NCBI GenBank assembly: GCA_025934375.1
Contig: JAICYD010000001.1
Location: 124,001 to 188,000, forward strand
From: Streptosporangiaceae bacterium
GTDB lineage: Bacteria > Actinomycetota > Actinomycetes > Streptosporangiales > Streptosporangiaceae
Reading direction: 5' to 3'
Length of the DNA stretch: 64,000 nucleotides
The notes beneath the pieces were generated by a model. The model was not told the DNA's origin. It saw nothing but the letters and a program-made list of their open reading frames with translations, and ran no database searches. The number at the start of each line of letters is the position of its first letter. Within the stretch, counting starts at the first letter, position 1. Shown one piece after another: positions 16,489 to 24,055 of the stretch. Made by a program: the position numbers and the translations under genes.

Positions 16489-17738
16489 ACAGTTGCGGGA
16501 GCGGCGGCGGCCACCACCCGCCGCCGCCCTGGCCAGGAGACCGCCAGCAGTAGCAGCAGCCCCGCGACCAGCGGCACCCACCAGGCCAGCACGTTGTGCC
16601 AGGGACCCTGGCCCTGCGCGGTCACGCCGCCGGCGATGACCCCGGCCACCAGCAGTCGCACCCAGCCCCCGTAGGCGGCCGGGATCAGCACGACCGCCAG
16701 CGCCGGCCACGGGTAGTACGAGACCATCACCGGCTCGAAGAACGACCGCAGGGCCAGGGCCAGGGCGGCGAACCACAGCACTTCAGCCACAACGGCTGGC
16801 TCCCACTGAGCGTTGCCAGCCCCGGTCGCGGCGGTCCCGCCGGCCGCCGGTCCCCAGCGGCGGCGCACCACGACCGCGCACAGGCAGGCAAGCACGATCG
16901 TCGCCAGCCGGAACGGCCCGGCCGCCACGTTGCCGCCCGCCATGTGCGGGGCCAGCGACGTCCACGCGGTCGGGTGGTTGATGACGGGGGAGTTCGGCTG
17001 GCTGGTCACCGACGTGTACATCGCGCCCCAGTTGGCCACCCCCGCGATCCCCAGCAAGATCGCCGACGGCAGCGCCGCGCGGACCAGGAACCCCGCGATG
17101 CGCCGCCCGGGCAGCAGCGCCACCACGGTCGGCACCGCGAGCAGCACCAGCGGCTGGACGCAGATCGCCGCCCCGGCCAGCCAGCCCGCCCGGACCGGGC
17201 GGTCATCGGCCAGCGCGAGCACCGCGTACAGCAGCAGTCCGACGGCCACCGCATCCTCCGGGTGCCCCCACCGCGCGGAGACGCTCCACAGGGCGCACGC
17301 CCCCGCGACCGCGAGCAGGCCGCGCTTCCACCAGGAGACCCCGAGCCGCTCGGCCAGGGCGTCGGCGGCGAACAACTGCACGCAGCACAGCGCTATCTGG
17401 TATGGCCCGGCGATCAGCCACACCGCCGGGTGCAGGTTGTCCGGCCCGGGGATGTGCAGCGACAACCCCAGGCCGCTGATGATCGCGGCGACCGGCGCGA
17501 GGATGATCGCGGTGCCGGGCAGCGAGACCAGGCCGGTTGGCTGGGTGTACAGGCCGCCGACCTGGCCGTGCACCAGGCGGGTAGCCGCTACGAGGGTGCC
17601 CCAGTAGTCGTAGGGCAGCGCCCACTCGGTAGCGTGCAGGATCCGGTCCGGCCCCCACGTCGTGGTGAGCATGCCCACAATGATCAGCCCGGCGCTCGCC
17701 ACTAGCGGGAAGAGCCTCCTGACCAGCCGGTCCCGCAT
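16485..17738 (-). CDS. Polytopic membrane protein, GT87/DUF2029-like
   Basis: 417 residues from the ATG at 17738 (MRDRLVRRLFPLVASAG); the longer upstream frame would run through the cobalamin riboswitch and is rejected. About ten membrane segments, with a first external loop containing WALPYDYWGTL and RLVHGQVGGLYTQP, and later SVSARWGHPEDAVAVGLLLY. That layout resembles actinobacterial mannosyltransferase-like GT-C proteins, which use polyprenyl-phosphate sugars, but no catalytic Asp motif was pinned down. Its stop codon and that of the convergent NlpC gene are both read from CTAG at 16485-16488. Confidence 0.75.
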   Translation of the reverse strand: MRDRLVRRLFPLVASAGLIIVGMLTTTWGPDRILHATEWALPYDYWGTLVAATRLVHGQVGGLYTQPTGLVSLPGTAIILAPVAAIISGLGLSLHIPGPDNLHPAVWLIAGPYQIALCCVQLFAADALAERLGVSWWKRGLLAVAGACALWSVSARWGHPEDAVAVGLLLYAVLALADDRPVRAGWLAGAAICVQPLVLLAVPTVVALLPGRRIAGFLVRAALPSAILLGIAGVANWGAMYTSVTSQPNSPVINHPTAWTSLAPHMAGGNVAAGPFRLATIVLACLCAVVVRRRWGPAAGGTAATGAGNAQWEPAVVAEVLWFAALALALRSFFEPVMVSYYPWPALAVVLIPAAYGGWVRLLVAGVIAGGVTAQGQGPWHNVLAWWVPLVAGLLLLLAVSWPGRRRVVAAAAPATV

Positions 17739-17797
17739 ACTGCCCCCTCGCCTTGCCCCATTAGTACGTTCTGAGCTGCGTGCTAATGTACATGGGC

Positions 17798-17990
17798 CGG
17801 ACCCGGTTAATCCCGGTCCGGACAGCGTGCCAGGTAGCGAAGCCGGTGAAGGCCGCCCCAGCGGTCCCATTCCGGCGCTGTCCCGCAACTGTGACGGCTC
17901 TCGTGAGCAACCCCCAGGGGTGCCCGCGGCGCCCCAGCCAGGTCGACTCCTGACCCGCCGGACGACATCAGCCCTCGTGGGAAGGGCGAT
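17798..17990 (+). promoter_or_regulatory. Cobalamin (adenosylcobalamin) riboswitch
   Basis: Conserved pieces of the B12 riboswitch occur in order: GAAGCCGGTGAAGGCCG (from about 17839), GCGCTGTCCCGCAACTGTGA (17875-17894), a GAGCAACCCCC segment and AGCCAGGTCGACTCCTGACC (17937-17956). A leading hairpin CCGGACC..GGTCCGG spans about 17798-17820. The btuF start codon lies about 90 bases past the element. Binding of B12 should reduce expression of the transporter, as in this class. Ends are approximate. Confidence 0.9.
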
Positions 17991-18078
17991 CCGTCCCGGC
18001 AGTGACGTGGGCGCCGGCCGGCCCGCCCGATCCGCCGGCGGCCTCGCCTTCCTGCCCGCTCCGGGAGGAAGCACCCCC

Positions 18079-19080
18079 GTGAAAGCCCTCACCCCCGTGG
18101 CCAGCGCGGTCCTGGCCGCCTGCGCGCTCACCGCGCTCGCCGCCTGCGGCTCGTCGGGCAGCAGCAGCCAGCCCTCCGCCCAGTCCTCAACTCCGGCGCC
18201 CGGCGGCGGGCCAGTGGCATCGTCGTCCACTCCGGCTGCCGCCCAGTTCCCGGTGACCATCAGCGCGCCCGGCGGCCCGGTCACCATCAAGGCTCAGCCC
18301 GAACGGATCGTGTCGCTGTCCCCGACCGCCACCGAGGACCTGTTCGCGGTCGGCGCGGGTAAGCAGGTCGTGGCCGTCGACTTGTCCTCCAATTACCCGG
18401 CGGGCGTGCCGAAGACCAGCCTCAACGGCGTCACGCCGAACGTGGAGGCGATCGCGGGGTACAGCCCGAGCCTGGTCGTCACCGACCAGGACGCCAACGG
18501 CCTGGTGGCCGGGATGAAGAAGCTCGGCGTCCCGGTGCTGGTCGAGCCGGCGGCGGCGAGCGTCGACGAGGCGTACGCGCAGATCACGCAGATCGGCCAG
18601 GCCACCGGGCACCTGGCCGGCGCGCAGGACGTAGTCGCCGGGATGCGCGCGAACGTCGCCGCCGACCTGGCCAAGGCCGGGACGGCGCACAGCGACCTGT
18701 CCTACTTCTGGGAGGTGAGCGCGAACCCGTACTACTCGGCCACCTCCAAGACGTTCGCGGGCTCGATCGCCGCGATGTTCGGCCTGAAGGACATCGCCGA
18801 CGCCGCCGCCAAGGCCGCCGACGGCGGCTATCCGCAGCTGACCCCGGAGTACATCCTTTCCGCGAAGCCGCAGATCATCTTCCTGACCGACAACCAGGCC
18901 ACTGACGGCGGCCAGACCCCGGCGGTCGTCGCCGCCCGCCCCGGCTGGTCGGCCATCCCGGCGGTCAAGAACCACGAGGTCATCGCGATGAATGATGACG
19001 TCGCGGCCCGCTGGGGCCCCCGCCTCCCGCTGCTGGTCGCCGAGATCGCCGCCGCCGTCGAGAGCGCCGCTGGCAAGTGA
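18079..19080 (+). CDS. btuF: Vitamin B12 ABC transporter, substrate-binding lipoprotein
   Basis: 333 residues from the GTG at 18079, with GGGAGG nine bases upstream. A lipoprotein signal peptide ends at the lipobox LAAC (about residues 20-23), followed by a Ser/Gln/Pro linker. The mature part is a class III binding protein: PERIVSLSPTATEDLFAVGA, GYSPSLVVTDQDANGL, TPEYILSAKPQIIFLTDNQA. FecCD-linked binding proteins of this class also carry haem or siderophores, but the cobalamin riboswitch immediately upstream argues for B12 or another corrinoid. It overlaps btuC by GTGA. Confidence 0.9.
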   Translation: MKALTPVASAVLAACALTALAACGSSGSSSQPSAQSSTPAPGGGPVASSSTPAAAQFPVTISAPGGPVTIKAQPERIVSLSPTATEDLFAVGAGKQVVAVDLSSNYPAGVPKTSLNGVTPNVEAIAGYSPSLVVTDQDANGLVAGMKKLGVPVLVEPAAASVDEAYAQITQIGQATGHLAGAQDVVAGMRANVAADLAKAGTAHSDLSYFWEVSANPYYSATSKTFAGSIAAMFGLKDIADAAAKAADGGYPQLTPEYILSAKPQIIFLTDNQATDGGQTPAVVAARPGWSAIPAVKNHEVIAMNDDVAARWGPRLPLLVAEIAAAVESAAGK

Positions 19081-20123
19081 GGCCACGCCGCCCGGGGAGC
19101 CGGGCCGCCCTGATCGGCGCAGCGGCGGCCTTCGTGGTCGCCGCCGCGCTGGTCAGCGTCTTCGTCGGGGCGGCCAACCTGAACCCCGTCGCGGTCGCCA
19201 CCGCCATGGCGGGCAAGGTCCCGTTCCTTGGCGTCCACAGTGGCCTGTCGCCCCTCGACAGCGCGGTGCTGTTCCAGATCCGGCTGCCCCGCATCGTGCT
19301 CGGCGCGCTGGTCGGCGCCCTGCTAGCCGTCACCGGGGCTGGCTACCAGGGAGTGTTCCGCAATCCCCTGGTCGACTCAGGGATGCTGGGCGCCTCCGCG
19401 GGCGCCGGCCTCGGCGCGACGATCGCGATCGTGTACCTGGGCGGCCTGGGCCCGGCCGTCGTCCCCGTCGCCGCGTTCACCGGCTCGCTGGCCGGGGTCG
19501 CGATCGCCTCCCTGGCCGGGGCGATCGGCGCGGCGCGCGGGTCCCTGGGATCGGGGACGGCGACGTTGCTGCTGGCCGGGATCGCGGTCGGCATGTTCTT
19601 GACCGCCGCGCAAACCGTCGTGCTGCAGCGCTCGGCGCAGGTGCTCCAGCAGGTGTACTCCTGGCTGCTCGGCTCGCTGTCGGGTGCCAGCTGGCAGCAG
19701 GTCATCGAGATCCTGCCGTACGCGGGCGTCAGCGTCGCGGTGATCTTGCTGCACGGCAGGCACCTGGATGTCTTGTCGGTCGGCGATGACGAGGCGCGGG
19801 CGCTGGGCATCAATCCCCAGGCCGTCCGGGCGATCGCCATCGGATCATGTGCCCTCGCGGCCGCCGCCGCGGTGGCGGTCAGCGGCTTGATCGGGTTCGT
19901 GGGGATCATCGTCCCGCACGTGGCGCGGCGCCTGGCCGGCCCGTCGTACCTGATGGTGCTGCCGCTGTCCCTGCTCGGCGGAGCGGGCTTCCTCGTGCTC
20001 GCCGATACCCTGGCGCGCACCGTGCTCGCGCCCTCAGAGCTCCCGATCGGCGTGGTCACCGCGTTGATCGGCGCCCCCGCGTTCATCTGGGTGCTGCGCG
20101 GCACGCGGGCCGTGGACACGTGA
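19077..20123 (+). CDS. btuC: Vitamin B12 ABC transporter, permease
   Basis: 348 residues, FecCD/BtuC permease family with about ten membrane segments: LFQIRLPRIVLGALVGALLA, AVTGAGYQGVFRNPLVDSGM, LGASAGAGLGA, LSVGDDEARALGINPQAVR and SGLIGFVGIIVPHVARRLAG are the conserved family segments, including the loop that docks the ATPase. The GTG start overlaps the btuF stop and its own stop overlaps the btuD start, so the three genes are one translationally coupled operon under the cobalamin riboswitch. Confidence 0.92.
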   Translation: MRPRRPGSRAALIGAAAAFVVAAALVSVFVGAANLNPVAVATAMAGKVPFLGVHSGLSPLDSAVLFQIRLPRIVLGALVGALLAVTGAGYQGVFRNPLVDSGMLGASAGAGLGATIAIVYLGGLGPAVVPVAAFTGSLAGVAIASLAGAIGAARGSLGSGTATLLLAGIAVGMFLTAAQTVVLQRSAQVLQQVYSWLLGSLSGASWQQVIEILPYAGVSVAVILLHGRHLDVLSVGDDEARALGINPQAVRAIAIGSCALAAAAAVAVSGLIGFVGIIVPHVARRLAGPSYLMVLPLSLLGGAGFLVLADTLARTVLAPSELPIGVVTALIGAPAFIWVLRGTRAVDT

Positions 20124-20899
20124 CCGGGCTGGCGGTCCAGGACCTTTTCGTTACCTTGGACCAGACTCAGGTGCTGCACGGCGTCAGCTGCCAGACGCCC
20201 CCCGGGGGGTGGCTGTGCCTCATCGGGCCCAACGGCGCGGGCAAGTCCACCGTCTTGCGGGCGGCGGCCGGGCTGCTGACCTACGGCGGGACGATCCGCC
20301 TCGGGGAGGCCGACCTCGGCTCGCTGCGCGGCCGGGCGCGGGCGCGGGCGATCGCCTACGTGCCGCAGGCCCCGGTCCTCCCGCCCGACATGCTGGTCGC
20401 CGACTACGTGCTGCTCGGCCGGACCCCGCACCTGGGGTACCTGAGCAGGCCCGGGCGCCGGGACCGCCTGGTCGCGGAGGCGGCGCTGGGCCAGCTGGAC
20501 GTATCCCAGTTCACCGGGCGGCGGCTGGAGCAGATGTCCGGCGGCGAGCGACAGCGGGTCGTCCTCGCCCGGGCGCTGGCCGCCGAGCCGTCGGTGCTCC
20601 TGCTCGACGAGCCAACCTCGATGCTGGACATCGGGCACCAGCAGCAGGTGCTCGAGTTGGTGGACGGCCTGCGCCGGTCCGCCGGCCTGACCGTGGTGTC
20701 GACGTTGCACGACCTCACCATCGCCGGGCAGTACGCCGATGAGCTGGTGCTTCTCAATGCCGGGCGGGTGGCGGCGGCCGGGTCCGCAGCGGCGGTGCTG
20801 ACGCCCGATCTCATCGCGCAGGTGTACAGCGCCCGGGTTGAGGTACGTAAGGGGCATGATGGGCGGCCGGTGGTCGCCCCAGTGCGGAACGTTCAGTGA
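20120..20899 (+). CDS. btuD: Vitamin B12 ABC transporter, ATP-binding protein
   Basis: 259 residues from the GTG at 20120 (overlaps the btuC stop). Walker A GPNGAGKST, Q-loop region AYVPQAPVLPPDMLVADYV, signature MSGGERQR, Walker B VLLLDEPTSMLD and the switch His in VSTLHDLT are all intact. It energises import through BtuC. A palindrome ACGGCC-a-GGCCGT (20917-20929) follows the stop codon and may be part of a terminator. Confidence 0.92.
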   Translation: MTGLAVQDLFVTLDQTQVLHGVSCQTPPGGWLCLIGPNGAGKSTVLRAAAGLLTYGGTIRLGEADLGSLRGRARARAIAYVPQAPVLPPDMLVADYVLLGRTPHLGYLSRPGRRDRLVAEAALGQLDVSQFTGRRLEQMSGGERQRVVLARALAAEPSVLLLDEPTSMLDIGHQQQVLELVDGLRRSAGLTVVSTLHDLTIAGQYADELVLLNAGRVAAAGSAAAVLTPDLIAQVYSARVEVRKGHDGRPVVAPVRNVQ

Positions 20900-20969
20900 A
20901 TCTTGTAACTCTTTGGACGGCCAGGCCGTTTACTAGATGCATAGCGCTTCGCTGACCTAGGGGTGACCG

Positions 20970-21491
20970 ATGTCGTACGAGCCTTATCCCGGCGGCGGGT
21001 ACCAGCCGTATCCAGGCGGGCCCGATGGGGGGCTACCGGAGTGCCGCCAGGCGCCGCCCAGCGTGCTCAACGCGGTCAAGCTCATGTGGGCCGGCGCGGG
21101 CATCAGCCTGATCAGCGTCATCATCGGCCTGGTGACCATTGGCTCGCTGAAGACGGCGATCGAGCAGGCGAACCCGAACCTGTCCTCCTCGCAGGTGTCG
21201 GCGGTCGCCACCGCGAGCGTCGCCGCCGTGGTCATCGTGGGGCTGCTGGGCGTCGGGCTGTGGATCTGGCTCGCCCAGATGTGCAAGGCCGGGAAGAACT
21301 GGGCCCGGGTGACCGGCACGGTGCTGTTCGGCATTGACACGCTGTTCCAGCTGATCTCGTTCACGCGCTCGGCCGCCCTCGCGGGCCGGATTCCCGGGCT
21401 GATCGTCTGGCTGGTCGGGCTGGGCGCGGTCATCTTGCTGTGGCAGCGGCCGTCCAGCGACTACTTCAAGGGGCAAGCCGCACCCTGGTAA
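20970..21491 (+). CDS. Small four-segment membrane protein, unknown function
   Basis: 173 residues. A cytoplasmic Gly/Pro/Tyr-rich N-terminus (YEPYPGGGYQPYPGGPDGG) precedes four predicted membrane segments (about residues 42-60, 84-105, 116-133 and 141-158). Proteins with such proline/tyrosine-rich heads and four helices are common in actinobacteria and are usually left as membrane proteins of unknown function. No catalytic motif is visible. The gene stands alone, followed by a small GNRA-type hairpin. Confidence 0.75.
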   Translation: MSYEPYPGGGYQPYPGGPDGGLPECRQAPPSVLNAVKLMWAGAGISLISVIIGLVTIGSLKTAIEQANPNLSSSQVSAVATASVAAVVIVGLLGVGLWIWLAQMCKAGKNWARVTGTVLFGIDTLFQLISFTRSAALAGRIPGLIVWLVGLGAVILLWQRPSSDYFKGQAAPW

Positions 21492-21514
21492 ACCCGCATG
21501 ATGCTGCTACAACC

Positions 21515-21530
21515 CGGGGGGCGACCCCCG
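21515..21530 (+). terminator. Short GC hairpin with GCGA loop
   Basis: CGGGGG (21515-21520), GCGA tetraloop, CCCCCG (21525-21530), 24 bases after the stop of the small membrane protein. The loop is of the stable GNRA type. Terminator function is inferred from position. Confidence 0.45.
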
Positions 21531-21541
21531 TGCCCCCGAGA

Positions 21542-21578
21542 GTATGCCCGATGAAGAGAGGCATTTTACCGGGCATAC
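21542..21578. promoter_or_regulatory. 9-bp inverted repeat just upstream of the antiporter
   Basis: GTATGCCCG (21542-21550) and CGGGCATAC (21570-21578) are perfect inverted repeats with a 19-base, comparatively AT-rich spacer. The right arm ends nine bases before the antiporter start codon, so the structure could be an operator or an mRNA hairpin that hides the ribosome site. Confidence 0.5.
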
Positions 21579-21587
21579 AATCGGGCG

Positions 21588-23249
21588 ATGACGGCCAGTG
21601 AACTCCCGATAGAGCTGCTGGCCGGGGCCGGGACCGTCATCGCCGCGATCGTGGCGGCGCGGCTCGCGCACACGCTCGGCCTTCCGGCCCTGCTCGTCTT
21701 CCTCGGCCTTGGCCTGGCCCTGGGCGAGTCCGGGGCCGGGATCCAGTTCAGCGACGCCCGGGTGGCCGAGGTCCTCGGGCTGTGCGCGCTGGTCCTCATC
21801 CTCGCCGAAGGCGGGCTGACCACGAACTGGGCGCACGCCCGTCCCGCGATGGGCGGGGCGCTGCTGCTGGCCACCCTGGGCGTGGCGGTCGCGACCGCCG
21901 TGGTCGCCGGGTGCGCGCACTGGCTCCTCGGGTTCGACTGGCGCTCGGCGCTGCTGCTGGGCGCGGTGCTCGCGCCCACCGACGCCGCCGCCGTCTTCTC
22001 GGTCCTGCGCCGCCTGCCGCTGCCGCCGATGCTGTCCGGGATGCTTGAGGGGGAATCCGGCCTCAACGACCCGCCATCCGTCCTGGCGGTCACCTTGCTA
22101 TCGTCGGCCGGGGCGGCCGCCCATCGCGCGGGCGAGGCCGCCGGGCACCACACGTCGGCGTGGCTCATCGCCGCGGAGGTGGCCTGGGAGCTGATCGGCG
22201 GCCTGGCCATCGGGCTGCTGACCGGCCTGGCCGGCGGGTACCTGCTGCGCCGGGCGGCGCTGCCATCTTCCGGCTTGTACCCCGTCGCCGTGCTCGGGCT
22301 GATCGTCGCTGTCTACGGGGCGGCGTCCGTCGCGGCGGCCAGCGGCTTCCTCGCCGTGTACGTGGCGGCGGTCGTGCTCGGCAACGCGCGGCTGCCGCAC
22401 CACTCGGCCACCCGCGGCTTCGCCGAGGGAATCGGCTGGCTGTCCCAGATCGGCCTGTTCGTCATGCTCGGCCTGCTGGCCTCCCCGGGCCGGCTGCCCG
22501 CCCAGATCCTCCCCGCGCTGCTGGTCGGCCTGGTCGTGGTGTTCCTCGCTCGCCCGGCCGCGGTCACCGCCTCCATGCTCACGCTCCGGCTAAGGCCGCC
22601 GCCGGGCCGCGGCTGGCCGCCGCGCCTCCCGCGCTGGGAGCTGCAGACGCACGCGCGCGGCCGGCCGCACTGGCGGATCCGCGCCCGGCGCGTGGTCCCC
22701 GTGCCGGCCGCGCCTGCCCGGGCGATCGTGACCTGGCGCGAGCAGGCGTTCTTGTCGTGGGCGGGGCTGCGCGGCGCGGTCCCGATCGTGCTGACCACGA
22801 TCCCGCTGAGCTCGGCCGTCCCCGGGGCCGCCCGGCTCTTCGACATCGTGTTCATCGTCGTCATCGTGTTCACGATGCTGCAAGGCCCCACGCTCCCGTG
22901 GGCCGCCAGGCGGCTGCGCGTCGCCGCGCCCGCCGAGCCGCTCGAGATCGAGGTCGAGGCCGCGCCGCTGGAGGAACTGCACGCCGACCTGCTCCAGGTC
23001 GAGGTCCCCGAGGGATCCCGGCTGCATGGCGTCGAGGTCTATGAGCTGCGGCTCCCGTCAGCGGCCAACCTGGCGCTGATCGTCCGCGACGCCGCGAGCC
23101 TGGTCCCCGGACCGACCACGGTGCTGCGGGCCGGGGACCGCCTGCTCATCGTCTGCCCCGCCAACGTCCGCTCCCAGGCCGAGCGCCGCCTGCGCGCCGT
23201 CAGCCGCTCCGGCAAGCTAGCCGGCTGGTTCGGCGAGCACGGCCTCTAG
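21588..23249 (+). CDS. Potassium/proton antiporter, CPA1 family with C-terminal RCK_C domain
   Basis: 553 residues. About twelve membrane segments in a CPA1 fold, with LLGAVLAPTDAAAVFSVLRR (ion-site Asp in PTDAA) and LEGESGLNDPPSVLAVTLL as the family's NhaP/CvrA-type signatures, and SWAGLRGAVPIVLTTIPL later. After the membrane domain comes a soluble RCK_C/TrkA-C region (GSRLHGVEVYELRLP to AGDRLLIVCP) that usually binds a regulatory ligand. It likely exports K+ or Na+ in exchange for protons. A basic, Pro/Arg-rich segment near residues 330-370 is extra. Its stop codon is read from the CTAG it shares with the convergent gene. Confidence 0.88.
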   Translation: MTASELPIELLAGAGTVIAAIVAARLAHTLGLPALLVFLGLGLALGESGAGIQFSDARVAEVLGLCALVLILAEGGLTTNWAHARPAMGGALLLATLGVAVATAVVAGCAHWLLGFDWRSALLLGAVLAPTDAAAVFSVLRRLPLPPMLSGMLEGESGLNDPPSVLAVTLLSSAGAAAHRAGEAAGHHTSAWLIAAEVAWELIGGLAIGLLTGLAGGYLLRRAALPSSGLYPVAVLGLIVAVYGAASVAAASGFLAVYVAAVVLGNARLPHHSATRGFAEGIGWLSQIGLFVMLGLLASPGRLPAQILPALLVGLVVVFLARPAAVTASMLTLRLRPPPGRGWPPRLPRWELQTHARGRPHWRIRARRVVPVPAAPARAIVTWREQAFLSWAGLRGAVPIVLTTIPLSSAVPGAARLFDIVFIVVIVFTMLQGPTLPWAARRLRVAAPAEPLEIEVEAAPLEELHADLLQVEVPEGSRLHGVEVYELRLPSAANLALIVRDAASLVPGPTTVLRAGDRLLIVCPANVRSQAERRLRAVSRSGKLAGWFGEHGL

Positions 23250-23632
23250 CCCCAGGTGACCACGCGGGCGGGGCGGATCGTCACGACGACGCGCGTGTCG
23301 CCCGGTTGCTCGCGGGAGCGCAAGTCGGCGCCGCCGTACTTGGCGCCGATCTTGGCGGCGAACTCGTAGTCGGGGTCAGGGGTGATCTCCGCTTCGCCGC
23401 GAAGCTCGACGTAGCGGTACGGCGGGTCGCCAGCGATGAGCGCGCTGACCACCGGGTTGGCCTGAAGGTTCTTCACCTTCTGGCGGGCGGTGTTCAGCGA
23501 GAGCTTGACGGTGTCGCCCTCGGCGAGGAACCAGACGACGGAAAGCTGGGGGCGACCGCTGGCGCCGATCGTCCCCAGCGTCAGGAACTGCCCGTTAAGC
23601 AGGTCGCGATGCGATTCAGGAATGCTCGTCAT
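23246..23632 (-). CDS. PPOX-class F420-dependent oxidoreductase
   Basis: 128 residues, a split-barrel flavin/F420-binding protein: HRDLLNGQFLTLGTIGASGR, PQLSVVWFLAEGDTVKLSLN, TARQKVKNLQANPVVSALIA and RYVELRGEAEITPDPD match the PPOX-type F420-dependent family of actinobacteria, which reduces small molecules with F420H2. Length is standard. It is convergent with the antiporter; the two stop codons are read from the same CTAG (23246-23249). The substrate is unknown. Confidence 0.88.
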   Translation of the reverse strand: MTSIPESHRDLLNGQFLTLGTIGASGRPQLSVVWFLAEGDTVKLSLNTARQKVKNLQANPVVSALIAGDPPYRYVELRGEAEITPDPDYEFAAKIGAKYGGADLRSREQPGDTRVVVTIRPARVVTWG

Positions 23633-23682
23633 GCCCCGAACTCTATGGGTGCGCCTTCACCGGCACATCGTTCACAGCCACA

Positions 23683-23812
23683 TCAATGCCCGCTGTCACC
23701 GCGTCCCCGGGCACAGGCGCGCGCCGCCGTCGCCCGACGGCCATCGCGGTGAGCGCGCCGAGCAAATTCCTGCCGGAACGCCCGCTCCAGCGGCTCGCTC
23801 GCCTCCCGGGGG
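23683..23812 (-). pseudogene. Possible remnant of an ECF sigma factor
   Basis: A minus-strand frame without a start codon reads ...EASEPLERAFRQEFARRAHRD and stops at 23683. The EPLERAFR segment resembles the N-terminus of sigma-70-like ECF proteins that usually sit next to YCII-domain genes in actinobacteria, and a truncated YCII-like frame is in fact immediately upstream. The similarity is short, so this is a weak call. Confidence 0.25.
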
Positions 23813-23837
23813 GTACGGGGGGTCGCCCCCGGGAGGC
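23801..23837. repeat. 12-bp perfect inverted repeat with G tracts
   Basis: GCCTCCCGGGGG (23801-23812) and CCCCCGGGAGGC (23826-23837) with a 13-base spacer that contains a further run of six G. It is the longest of several similar G-tract hairpins in the window and overlaps the edge of the possible sigma-factor remnant. Confidence 0.7.
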
Positions 23838-23845
23838 ATCAGAGC

Positions 23846-23986
23846 TCACGCATCCATGGCAGCCTCGACCCACGGGCCGGTTGCCGCGCCGTCCCGCTGT
23901 CCCGGTGCCTGGGAATGCGGCGCGGTGGTTATCGCCGAATACTCGTCAGCCTGCGTCGGCGTGTAGATCAGCAGCGCGTACTTCAT
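23846..23986 (-). pseudogene. Truncated YCII-like (DGPF) protein
   Basis: A 46-residue frame starting MKYALLIYTPTQADEY, the start typical of YCII-family proteins, which are normally 110-140 residues long. A strong GGAGG lies seven bases before the ATG, showing it was once a translated gene. After about residue 18 the similarity is lost and the frame stops. It may still be expressed as a short peptide, but as a YCII protein it is broken. Confidence 0.45.
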
Positions 23987-24055
23987 GAGCGCCTCCTGCG
24001 GTCGAAGCTACGGGTTGTCCATAGCTACGCGCCAGCGCCCCGGATATCGACAGGG

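Larger units (their letters stand above)
23633..24055. other. Stretch with decayed gene remnants and a long hairpin
   Basis: About 420 bases without an intact full-length gene. It holds a truncated YCII-like reading frame (23846-23986), a possible sigma-factor remnant (23683-23812) and a 12-bp perfect hairpin between them. This looks like a decayed YCII/ECF sigma factor pair. Confidence 0.5.

Noticed and set aside
17662..18078. Upstream extension of btuF
   Set aside because: It would translate through the cobalamin riboswitch; the GTG at 18079 has a Shine-Dalgarno and the lipoprotein signal.
17739..18290. N-terminal extension of the GT87-like protein
   Set aside because: It would cross the riboswitch and btuF on the opposite strand; the ATG at 17738 begins directly before the first membrane segment.
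19343..20857. 504-residue minus-strand frame
   Set aside because: Antisense to btuC and btuD, whose motifs are unmistakable.
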